64,000 bases of DNA, from assembly GCA_018240525.1 (NCBI GenBank), contig JAFEFN010000013.1:248001-312000 (forward strand), read 5' to 3'. This document shows, piece after piece, positions 55,483-64,000 of the stretch. Numbering within the stretch: the stretch's first letter is position 1; every line of letters begins with the position of its first letter. Origin of the DNA: Pseudomonadota bacterium (GTDB lineage: Bacteria > Pseudomonadota > Gammaproteobacteria > Steroidobacterales > Steroidobacteraceae). Under the pieces are notes generated by a model. It ran no database searches. It saw only the letters and a program-made list of their open reading frames with translations, and had not been told where the DNA came from. The translations under genes were made by a program, and so were the position numbers.

Positions 55483-56559
55483 ATGATGGCACCCGCGGAC
55501 GACCCGAAGCCGCTGGCGGGCGGCCCGGAAGACCCCTCGCCGGCCCCTGTACGGGTGGACGACCGCAGCACTGCCCGCGCCCTGGCCTGCGGCGACTTGC
55601 GCACGCAGCTCACCGTCTGGGCGCAGCGTGAGCCGGGGGTTCGTCTGGGCACCGACCCTGACGAGCTTCACCAGTTGCGCGTGGCGGCGCGCCGCATCGA
55701 TGCGATCCTCGGTCTGTTCAAGAAGCAGCTGCCCGAGCACCTGGTGCGAAGACGCAAGAGGGCCAAGACGCTTGCGCGCGCGCTCGGGGCGGCCCGAGAC
55801 TACGACGTACAGCTCGCCGAGCTGGAGCGGTACTGCACGAAGCTGACCGCTGCCGAGCGCACGGCGGCGGCACCCTTGTACGAGCGACTCGAGTCGGACC
55901 GGGCCCAGGCCCGTGGCCGCATGCTGCGTGCGCTCGACAGCGGGGCGACCCGCGAATGGCTGGGGGCCTTGCAAGCGGCACTGGACGAGCCTGCCGGGAC
56001 CACAGGCACCGAGCCTGCGGCGACGGTGATGCCGAAGCGCGTGCGCAAGCGGTTCCGCAAGCTGCGCAAGGCAATTCGCGGGATCGGCGCAAAGTCCGGC
56101 CCGGAAGATTTTCACGTGGTGCGCCGCCGCGCCAAAGGACTGCGCTATGCACTCGAGCCGGGCACATCGCTCTACGGGAAGGCGGCCGAGGATCTGCTGA
56201 AGGCGCTGCGGCAGATGCAGGACCGCCTGGGCGCGCACCAGGATGCCCAGGCCGCCCGGCAACGCCTGGAGGCGCTCTCCACGGACGCCCACAAACCGCT
56301 GCCGCCGGCGACGCTGTTCCTGATGGGGCGCATGGCCGAGCACCAGCTGCGACTCACCGATGGGGCGCGCAAGACGCTGGCGCGTGCCTGGAATAAGGTG
56401 GGCGGCAAGCGCTGGAGAGCCCTGCGGGCAAGGATGGATGAGCTGAGCGGCGAGGCAGAAAAGGCCACCGCCGCCGCGCCGGTGGCAGCTGACATCCCGC
56501 CCGCCGCGGAGAACCACGCGCCGGCGCCGACCGGCGACGTCCAGGCGGTCAGGCATTGA
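55483..56559 (+). CDS. CHAD domain protein
   Basis: 358 residues. The CHAD signature HQLRVAARRIDAILGLF lies in the first quarter and the second repeat begins FHVVRRRAKGLRYALE, giving conserved His and Arg/Lys residues for polyphosphate binding. The N-terminal 30 residues and the C-terminal 50 (KATAAAPVAADIPPAAEN) are Pro/Ala-rich and disordered. Such proteins bind polyphosphate granules or phosphorylated histidine. It is followed 12 bp later by SixA, a common CHAD neighbour. Confidence 0.9.
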   Translation: MMAPADDPKPLAGGPEDPSPAPVRVDDRSTARALACGDLRTQLTVWAQREPGVRLGTDPDELHQLRVAARRIDAILGLFKKQLPEHLVRRRKRAKTLARALGAARDYDVQLAELERYCTKLTAAERTAAAPLYERLESDRAQARGRMLRALDSGATREWLGALQAALDEPAGTTGTEPAATVMPKRVRKRFRKLRKAIRGIGAKSGPEDFHVVRRRAKGLRYALEPGTSLYGKAAEDLLKALRQMQDRLGAHQDAQAARQRLEALSTDAHKPLPPATLFLMGRMAEHQLRLTDGARKTLARAWNKVGGKRWRALRARMDELSGEAEKATAAAPVAADIPPAAENHAPAPTGDVQAVRH

Positions 56560-56571
56560 AGGGGAGCCCCC

Positions 56572-57072
56572 GTGGACCTGGTGATCGTCCGTCACGCCAT
56601 TGCCCCGGAGAGGGACGCGACGCGCTGGCCGGATGACCGGTTGCGCCCGCTCTCGCCGGGGGGCCTCGCCCGAGGACGCAAGGCAGCCCTGGGGCTGGCG
56701 CGGATCGCCCCAGAGCCTGGCCTGGTGCTGACGAGCCCCCTGGTGCGTACCCGCCAGACCGCACGGATTCTGCAACGCGAGGCCGGCTGGCCCCGTGCGC
56801 AGCCCTGTGCGGAGCTGGTGCCCGACGCACCACCCCGCACGCTGCTGGCACGGCTTGCGCACAGCAGCGCCGAGCGGATCGCAATCGTGGGTCATGAGCC
56901 TCATCTGAGCGCGTTTCTTGCCCAGTGCCTGCCCGGGGACGCCCGCCAGGGGCTGCCATTCCGCAAGATGGGCGCGGCGCTGGTACGGTTTCCCGGCCGC
57001 GCGCAGGCCGGACGAGGTGAACTGATCTGGTTCGCGCCGCCGAAGCTGCTGCGCGCGCTGCGGAAAGACTAG
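56572..57072 (+). CDS. sixA: SixA-like phosphohistidine phosphatase
   Basis: 166 residues from the GTG at 56572 (GGGGAG before). IVRHAIAPE carries the RHG/RHA catalytic motif of the histidine phosphatase superfamily, and AIVGHEPHLSAFL holds the second His. LVLTSPLVRTRQTARIL contains the Arg of the phosphate pocket. SixA dephosphorylates phosphohistidine, for example on PTS or phosphorelay proteins. It sits in a unit with the CHAD protein, and its stop overlaps the stop of emrB from the other strand. Confidence 0.9.
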   Translation: MDLVIVRHAIAPERDATRWPDDRLRPLSPGGLARGRKAALGLARIAPEPGLVLTSPLVRTRQTARILQREAGWPRAQPCAELVPDAPPRTLLARLAHSSAERIAIVGHEPHLSAFLAQCLPGDARQGLPFRKMGAALVRFPGRAQAGRGELIWFAPPKLLRALRKD

Positions 57073-58673
57073 TGGGCCGCTGAGGCGGCCTGGCCCGCGC
57101 CGCCACCGGCTTCGGCGCGATGCGGCCGGGCGAACCAGACAAGACCGATGAGCGCCAGGAAGATGAACCCCGACACGTAGAAGATGTCATCGGCCGAGAG
57201 CATGAAGGCCTGCGAATCGACCAGGCGATTCAATACCGCGTAGCCCTGGTCGGATCCGAGCCCGCCGGAGTGCAGCGTACCCAGCGCCTGGGAGGTCACC
57301 GGGTCGTTGGGATCCAGGCGCTCGACCAGCTGCGCGTGGTGCAGCGTGGCCCGGCGGTCCCACAGCGTCGTCGTGATCGAGGTGCCGAAGGAGCCGGCGG
57401 TGATGCGCGCGAAGTTGGAGAGGCCCGAGGCCGAGGGAATGCGCTCGGGCGGCAGGCCATTCAGGGTGATGAGCATCAGCGGGATGAAGAAGGCGGCCAT
57501 GCCGATGCCCTGGATGACCGTCGGCAGCAGCAGCGTCCCGATGGTGGCGTCGGTGTTGAAGTGCGCACGCATGAACAGCACCAGCGCAAACACCCCGAAG
57601 GATCCGGTCACCAGCAGCCGCGGGTCGACCTTGTTCGTCGTCCGGCCGATCAGCGGGGTCAGCACGATGGCCAGCAGGCCGACCGGGGCGAGCACCAGGC
57701 CCGCCAGCGTCGCGGTGTAGCCCATGTACTGCTGCAACCACAGCGGCAGCAGCACCACGTTGCCGAAGAACAGCCCGTAGGCGCACAGCAGCGAGACCGT
57801 ACCGACGGTGAAGTTGCGGCCCTTGAACAAGGTGAGATCGACGACCGGGTGCTCCTCGGTCAGTTCCCAGACGACGAAGATCGCAAAGGCGACCACCGCC
57901 ACGCACAGCAGCACGACGATCTGCGGGGAGTTGAACCAGTCCAGGTCCTTGCCCTTGTCGAGCATCACCTGCAGTGCACCCACCCACAGGACCAGCAGCC
58001 CCAGGCCCACGGTGTCGACGGGCACGCGCGCAGTCGGGGTCTCGCGCTTGTGGAAGATCCACCAGGTCGCGAGTGCCGCGGCCACGCCGACCGGGACGTT
58101 GATGTAGAAGATCCACGGCCAGGAGATGTTGTCGGTAATCCAGCCGCCCAGGAGCGGTCCGACCACCGGAGCCACGAGCGTGGTGATCGACCACATCGCC
58201 AGCGCGGTGCCGGCCTTGTCGCGCGGATAGCTCGACAGCAGTAGCGTCTGCGACAGCGGGATCATCGGTCCGGCCACGAACCCCTGCAGCACCCGGAACA
58301 GGATCAGCGCCGACAGCGTCGGTGCCAGGGCGCACAGGAAGGAGGCGATCACGAAGAGCGCCACCGACAGGGTGAACAGGCGCACGGCCCCGAAGCGCCG
58401 CGTCAGCCAGCCGGTCAGGGGCAGGGAGATGGCATTGGCGACGCCGAACGAGGTGATGACCCAGGTGCCCTGGTCCGGAGATACCCCGAGGTCCCCGGCG
58501 ATGGCCGGAATCGACACGTTGGCGATCGAGGTGTCGAGCACGTTCATGAAGGTGGCCAGCGACAGCGCGATCGTGCCGATGGCGAGCTGACCGCCCTTCA
58601 GCGGCGGCAGGCCGGCCGGCGCTCCCCCCGAAGCGCCGCCGGCGGCCGGTCTGTCAGCATTCGTGTCGGCCAC
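57069..58673 (-). CDS. emrB: DHA2 family MFS multidrug efflux transporter (EmrB/QacA-like)
   Basis: 534 residues with about 14 membrane segments. MNVLDTSIANVSIPAIAGDLG is the DHA2 motif D1 and LSLPLTGWLTRRFG/GWLTRRFGAVRLF is motif A; PRDKAGTALAMWSITTLVAPVVGPLLGGWITD is motif C. Drug export with EmrA is expected. It is the third gene of the marR-emrA-emrB unit, 24 bp after emrA. An outer-membrane channel gene is not present. Confidence 0.94.
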   Translation of the reverse strand: MADTNADRPAAGGASGGAPAGLPPLKGGQLAIGTIALSLATFMNVLDTSIANVSIPAIAGDLGVSPDQGTWVITSFGVANAISLPLTGWLTRRFGAVRLFTLSVALFVIASFLCALAPTLSALILFRVLQGFVAGPMIPLSQTLLLSSYPRDKAGTALAMWSITTLVAPVVGPLLGGWITDNISWPWIFYINVPVGVAAALATWWIFHKRETPTARVPVDTVGLGLLVLWVGALQVMLDKGKDLDWFNSPQIVVLLCVAVVAFAIFVVWELTEEHPVVDLTLFKGRNFTVGTVSLLCAYGLFFGNVVLLPLWLQQYMGYTATLAGLVLAPVGLLAIVLTPLIGRTTNKVDPRLLVTGSFGVFALVLFMRAHFNTDATIGTLLLPTVIQGIGMAAFFIPLMLITLNGLPPERIPSASGLSNFARITAGSFGTSITTTLWDRRATLHHAQLVERLDPNDPVTSQALGTLHSGGLGSDQGYAVLNRLVDSQAFMLSADDIFYVSGFIFLALIGLVWFARPHRAEAGGGAGQAASAAH

Positions 58674-58697
58674 GGAAGGACTCCGTCCGTGCGCCGT

Positions 58698-59951
58698 CTA
58701 GTGCAGGTGCCGGCTGGCCGCCGGCGCGTGCGCGTTGTCCGCCAGCATCGCCTGCGCCGGGCCGGCGTGCGCAGCAAGGCGCGGCGCCAGCGTCTGGTTG
58801 GCGGCAATGATCGAGTGCACGCGGGCATCGGCCTGCGCATCGCCCGCGCCGTACACATCGGTCGACCACGCGGTGGCATTGCTCGCCAGCTGCGGCAGGC
58901 GCGAGCCATCGGTCACGCGGCTCACGTCCACGTCCGCCTTCATGGACAGGCCGATCTGCAGGGGATGCGCGGCCACCTCCGCCGGGTCCAGGCTGATGCG
59001 CACCGGAACGCGCTGCACGATCTTGATCCAGTTGCCGGTCGCATTCTGTGCCGGCAGCAGCGAAAAAGCCGAGCCGGTGCCGGCACCGAAGCCGGCCACG
59101 CTGCCGTGATAGACGACCTTCGTGCCATAGAGGTCGGCGGTGAGCCTGACGGGCTGGCCGACCCGCATGCGGGTCAGCTGGGGTTCCTTGAAGTTCGCAT
59201 CCACCCAGACCTGGTCGAGCGGCACGACCGCCATGAGCGCAGCGCCGGGGCCCACACGCTGCCCGAGCTGCACGTTGCGGCGGGCCACGAAGCCCGCGAC
59301 CGGGGCCGGCAGCTCGGTGCGCGACAACGTCAGGTACGCGTTGCGCACGGCGGCCGCCGCATCCTGTACCTGGGGATGATCCTCGAGCGTGGTGTTGTCC
59401 ACCCGCGCACGCGCGGCCGCCAGCTGCTGCTGGGCGGCAAGCAGGTTTGCCTGAGCACCGCGGACCGCATCGCGGGCATGCTGCAGTTCCTCGCCGGAGA
59501 CCGCGCCGGTGCTGCCCAGCTGCTGCCGGCGCGTCAGGTCCTTCTGCGCGGCATCCAGATCGGACTGGCGCACCTGCACCGCAGCCTCCAGCTGCGAGGT
59601 GGTGGCAAACAGGTTGCGCACGTCGCGCACGGTCCGTGCCAGCTGTGCCTCGGCCTGGTCGAGCGCGACCCTGGCGTCCGCCTGGTCCAGGCGCACCAGC
59701 GGCTGGCCCGCCTTCACGAACTGGGTGTCATCGGCGCCGATGCCGACGACCGTCCCGGAGATCTGCGGGGTGATCTGCACCACGTTGCCGCCGACGTAGG
59801 CATCGTCGGTGCCCTGGTGATAGCGCAGCACCTGGGCCCAGTACAGGCTGTAGCCGAGCGCGAGGAGCGCGACGCCGCCGATCAGCGGGACGAGGATGCG
59901 CCAGCGGCGGCTGCGCGCGGTGTTCGGGGTCACGGATGTTTCGGTAGTCAT
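58698..59951 (-). CDS. emrA: HlyD/EmrA-type membrane fusion protein
   Basis: 417 residues from the ATG at 59951; AAGGA lies 6 nt before it, while the ATG at 59957 is too close. An N-terminal membrane anchor (RILVPLIGGVALLALGYSLYWA) is followed by the lipoyl half YVGGNVVQITPQISGTVVGIGADDTQFVKAGQPL, a long helical hairpin, and the second half ELPAPVAGFVARRNVQLGQRVGPGAALMAVV. The pairing with EmrB is typical. A palindrome lies in its promoter region. Confidence 0.94.
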   Translation of the reverse strand: MTTETSVTPNTARSRRWRILVPLIGGVALLALGYSLYWAQVLRYHQGTDDAYVGGNVVQITPQISGTVVGIGADDTQFVKAGQPLVRLDQADARVALDQAEAQLARTVRDVRNLFATTSQLEAAVQVRQSDLDAAQKDLTRRQQLGSTGAVSGEELQHARDAVRGAQANLLAAQQQLAAARARVDNTTLEDHPQVQDAAAAVRNAYLTLSRTELPAPVAGFVARRNVQLGQRVGPGAALMAVVPLDQVWVDANFKEPQLTRMRVGQPVRLTADLYGTKVVYHGSVAGFGAGTGSAFSLLPAQNATGNWIKIVQRVPVRISLDPAEVAAHPLQIGLSMKADVDVSRVTDGSRLPQLASNATAWSTDVYGAGDAQADARVHSIIAANQTLAPRLAAHAGPAQAMLADNAHAPAASRHLH

Positions 59952-59993
59952 GGTCATTCCTTGCGGATCCAACGCCGTTGCCCCGGCGAATAA

Positions 59994-60003
59994 TGCCTAG
60001 GCA
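59994..60003. promoter_or_regulatory. candidate MarR operator before emrA
   Basis: TGCCTAGGCA is a perfect 10-bp palindrome in the 75-bp marR-emrA gap, about 43 bp before emrA. The same GCCTAGGC core recurs at 60592-60599 before marR. MarR proteins bind such palindromes, so repression of emrAB is likely. Confidence 0.55.
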
Positions 60004-60026
60004 ACGATTCCCTGAAAAAAAAAGCC

Positions 60027-60518
60027 CTACGCCGTCACGCGTTGGGTATCGATCTGCGCGTTCTCGAACATGCGCACCAGCAGGCCCTCCAGCTGTCGTG
60101 CCTCGGCCTTGGTGAACCCACGCAGGAACTGGTTCGCCACGGTCATCGAGATCTCCCGCATGCGCGGGTACACCGCCTGCCCTTCCTCGGTCAGCTCCAG
60201 GTGCATCAGCCGTCGGTCCTGCGCGCTGCGGTGGCGGCGTATCAGTCCCTTGCTCTCAAGGCGGTCCAGCATCCGGGTCATCGCGCCGGCGTCGTAGGAG
60301 ATGCCCTTGCACAGGTCCGACGCCGACATCGGCTCGCTCGCGCCCGCCAGCATGGCGACCACGATGAACTGCGCGGAGCTCATCTCCAGCGGTGCCAGGC
60401 GGCGGTCGGCCGCCAGTTCGCGGTCCAGGGCCGCCAGCATCTCGATCCGTACCCGGCTGAGCAGGTAGCCCACGCTCTTCTTGGGCACGTAGGTCGCGAT
60501 GTCGTAAATGTCGCCCAT
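60027..60518 (-). CDS. MarR family transcriptional regulator
   Basis: 163 residues from the ATG at 60518 (GGGAGTG before); the upstream frame is Arg-rich and rejected. The winged helix has MSASDLCKGISYDAGAMTRMLDRLESKGLIRRHRSAQDRRLMHLELTEEG, the classical MarR wing with DRR. It probably represses the emrAB pump and itself and responds to a phenolic or drug ligand. Confidence 0.92.
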   Translation of the reverse strand: MGDIYDIATYVPKKSVGYLLSRVRIEMLAALDRELAADRRLAPLEMSSAQFIVVAMLAGASEPMSASDLCKGISYDAGAMTRMLDRLESKGLIRRHRSAQDRRLMHLELTEEGQAVYPRMREISMTVANQFLRGFTKAEARQLEGLLVRMFENAQIDTQRVTA

Positions 60519-60589
60519 GGCAGCACTCCCGGAAATCTCCCCTTGGGGGCACCGACGGCACCTCCTGCGGGGAATGGATGGCATATTAG

Positions 60590-60600
60590 TTGCCTAGGCT
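60590..60600. promoter_or_regulatory. candidate MarR operator before marR
   Basis: TTGCCTAGGCT contains the GCCTAGGC palindrome core, 72 bp upstream of the marR start. It matches the site before emrA, suggesting autoregulation. Confidence 0.5.
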
Positions 60601-60722
60601 GCCTTTGTCAAGGCTTTAACTGCCTCAGCAGCCCTGCCAGCCCTGGGTTCGCCGGCATGCCGACCTCACGCTGTCACAGTCGCCGGGCAGCATGGGCAGG
60701 CTCCCCAAGGAAGGAGATGGCT

Positions 60723-60956
60723 ATGCCGCACCCGACAGACCCCTCCCGCTGGCAGGCGGCCGTGGTGGCCGCGGCCCGGACGATGCTGACCTCGCGATGG
60801 CGGCACACGCTCGAGACACTCGAATCGGCACGTGCCGAGCAGGCGCAGCTGCGCGCCACCGTGGCCGCGGAGCGGCGAGCCGCACGCGCCGCAGCACGCC
60901 GGATCCAGCAGCTCGAGCACCTGCGCGCGGTACTGGCGCGGGAACTGCGGGCGTGA
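60723..60956 (+). CDS. small coiled-coil protein of unknown function
   Basis: 77 residues from the ATG at 60723, with AAGGAG at 60711-60716 at good spacing. The sequence is Ala/Arg/Leu-rich, HTLETLESARAEQAQLRATVAAERRAARAAARRIQQLEHL, and should form one helix or coiled coil. No family is recognised. It lies between marR and tRNA-Pro. Confidence 0.5.
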   Translation: MPHPTDPSRWQAAVVAAARTMLTSRWRHTLETLESARAEQAQLRATVAAERRAARAAARRIQQLEHLRAVLARELRA

Positions 60957-61007
60957 GGCGCAGTTCGTTGATCGGCGGGCAGTGTCGCGTAGAATCGCGC
61001 CCCTCGC

Positions 61008-61084
<77 letters not shown>

Positions 61085-61538
61085 CTGAAATCTTGTGTGC
61101 ATTCCGCTTTGTTCTCAACGACTCAACACTATCGTCGCGCATAAGCCCGCAAGAATGCATCCACGACAAGTCACACCGCGTTTCTGAAGGCTTCCGGCGT
61201 TACCGAATGGACAACGCCGAGGAGAACCATTTCGAAGATCCTGCCGGTGGCTCAGGATGTCGAATGCCCCCTGAGGAACGCCCAACTCACTGCGGTGCGT
61301 AGCCGATGAACGAGAGTCGGAAGGACATAGCGCGAACATGATTATCTGCAGTCCTTCCTGAGCCCCGCTACTCGCTACGGGCACGGCCCCGCCGCAGGCC
61401 TTTAATTAGCCGTCGAGCTAGACTCCAAGGTGAGAAATCGGCGTGGCGCGCACGCACCAGACACCGCTTTCCGACCAGCCGACCGGAATTGCAACCACGG
61501 GCTTCATTGCCGAACTTCGCCAAAATGGCACCTCGCAC
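61085..61538. other. 454-bp region after tRNA-Pro
   Basis: No full gene is visible. The composition is less GC-biased than in the neighbours and the short frames carry no motif. It looks like eroded DNA of a former insertion next to the tRNA. Confidence 0.4.
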
Positions 61539-61783
61539 CGCTTTCCCCCGCTCGACCTTGCCGTTCAGGCGGGTGTCCCGGGGCGGACGTAGACGTGGCG
61601 GATGCGGTGCCCTTCCAGGTGCCAGTGGAAGTTGGACTGGAACTCAGCGCCGTTGTCCGTCTGGATGACCAGTGGCAACTTTTGGTTGCAGACATCGTAG
61701 ATCTTGAGCACATGTATACGCGTACAGTCGTCGATCGCTGTGACCTGGTGAAGCTGCTTTGTACAGCCGGCTATTCCGCTCCG
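61539..61783 (-). pseudogene. internal fragment of an IS481-type transposase
   Basis: On the minus strand this stretch matches the middle of the transposase at 54071-55012: QVTAIDDCTRIHVLKIYDVCNQK, then LVIQTDNGAEFQSNFHWHLEG and IRHVYVRP. About 45 bases between CNQK and LVIQT are deleted and a one-base loss shifts the frame after RPGTP. It keeps two catalytic positions of the core but has no ends. Bases 61784-62189 after it hold no recognisable gene. Confidence 0.85.
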
Positions 61784-62180
61784 TAGATTTAGCGTCGAGC
61801 TGCAGGCGATGACCAGGCCGTGGCTTCGCGTATCGATGTCAGGGAATGCCTGTAGGCTGCAAATCCGCGACGCTCCGCGACGTTGTACGCCGGTTCGCAA
61901 ATCATGATCTGTCGACGCTCCCGCGTGACTTCCATCGAGTCCTGCGCGCGGCCGTCGGGTAGCAGAGCGAAGCGGGGGCGCCGCCACCTTCTCACAGGGC
62001 TTTGCGGACTTAGCCATAGGGAGTTCGCCGACAACGACCGATGGCGCTTGCACAGTTCCTCGCTGACCGCCTTTCTTGATTACGCACTTGTACGCTGCGT
62101 TAAGAACTTCTACGCATGGGATTAGGAGACCCGTGCGGTAGGCTAACTTTCTGGCTGCTGCTTGGAGGCTCATTGCATGA

Positions 62181-63620
<1,440 letters not shown>

Positions 63621-63621
63621 G

Positions 63622-64000
63622 ATGAGACTCTCAGTCGCCACACCCCTTGCGATCGTCGTCGACGTGAACGACGTAGCGCACTTGCGCGCCGAGGACGACA
63701 CAGGCGCCTTCGGCGTTCTTCCTGGGCACGCGGACTTCCTGACGGTGCTCTCGGTATCAGTGGCAACCTGGCGTGATCATGCGGGCCGGGAGAATCACGT
63801 TGCGCTCCGTCGCGGAACCCTCGAAGTACGTGGCGGTGATTCGATCCGCATCGCGACGCGTGAAGCCGTCGCCGATGATGATCTCGCTCGCCTCGAGACG
63901 GAGGTTCTGACGAGCTTCCGGCGCCGTGCGGAGGAGGAGGCAAAGGCACGTGTTGATGCCCAGCGCCTCTACCTCGCGGCGATCCGCCAGATCTGCCGCT
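63622..64000 (+). CDS. atpC: F0F1 ATP synthase epsilon subunit, 3'-truncated by window edge
   Basis: 126 residues are visible from the ATG at 63622, directly after the beta stop. LSVATPLAIVVDVNDVAHLRAEDDTGAFGVLPGHADFLTVLS is the beta-sandwich start with the FGVLPGHADFL signature; EVRGGDSIRIATREAVADDD and a C-terminal helical segment (RLETEVLTSFRRRAEEEAKA) follow. The placement directly after beta is that of N-ATPase operons, not the standard atp operon order. Confidence 0.88.
   Translation, partial: MRLSVATPLAIVVDVNDVAHLRAEDDTGAFGVLPGHADFLTVLSVSVATWRDHAGRENHVALRRGTLEVRGGDSIRIATREAVADDDLARLETEVLTSFRRRAEEEAKARVDAQRLYLAAIRQICR

Overview
The window is GC-rich bacterial DNA. The order lon, clpX, clpP, tig, the TonB-dependent receptor and the encoded tRNA set suggest a gammaproteobacterium, perhaps near the Steroidobacter/Nevskia/Solimonas groups. 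That placement is inferred from gene order and style only; no rRNA is present.

Layout. 1-5.5 kb: the end of a DUF3443 secreted protein, a PF14907-type nucleotidyltransferase, a small exported protein with a clear terminator, an SDR oxidoreductase, a PilZ protein and a small membrane protein. 5.8-15.8 kb: a protein-stress and ion block with a P-type ATPase, Hsp20, tRNA-Val, Lon, ClpX, ClpP, trigger factor and tRNA-Leu. 16.1-28.6 kb: an unusual biosynthetic island of five radical SAM enzymes (four with N-terminal cobalamin-binding-like domains), three methyltransferases, two GT4 glycosyltransferases and one HprK-like kinase. Eight of these genes lie on the minus strand and are chained by short start/stop overlaps, mostly 4 nt. 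29.3-36.2 kb: a haem-motif lipoprotein, an SGNH-acyltransferase, a beta-rich exported protein, two sulfotransferases and a GT2, which together look like surface glycan tailoring.

36.5-48.7 kb: a catabolic cluster with a GntR/FCD regulator, TonB receptor, two isochorismatase-type amidohydrolases, a CaiB-type CoA-transferase, an HMG-CoA-lyase-like enzyme, HyuA/HyuB and an alpha/beta hydrolase. A recurring GTRTATRCAAT-like motif sits in its promoters and looks like a local regulon. The genes fit ATP-dependent opening of a cyclic amide or imide (or carboxylation), amide hydrolysis, CoA activation and C-C cleavage. The substrate is unknown.

48.8-55.3 kb: a mobile-DNA zone with an IS481-type remnant, a TAXI binding protein, a large lipoprotein, a truncated tyrosine integrase, an intact IS481-type element and tRNA-Lys, tRNA-His and tRNA-Arg. 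55.4-61.1 kb: CHAD and SixA proteins, a marR-emrA-emrB efflux operon with two matching palindromes, a small coiled-coil protein and tRNA-Pro. 61.1-64 kb: another decayed copy of the IS, then the first two genes (beta, epsilon) of what looks like an alternative N-type F-ATPase operon running off the window.

The best candidates for undescribed systems are the radical-SAM/HprK-like/GT4 cluster and the GntR-controlled HyuAB/CoA-transferase/lyase pathway.
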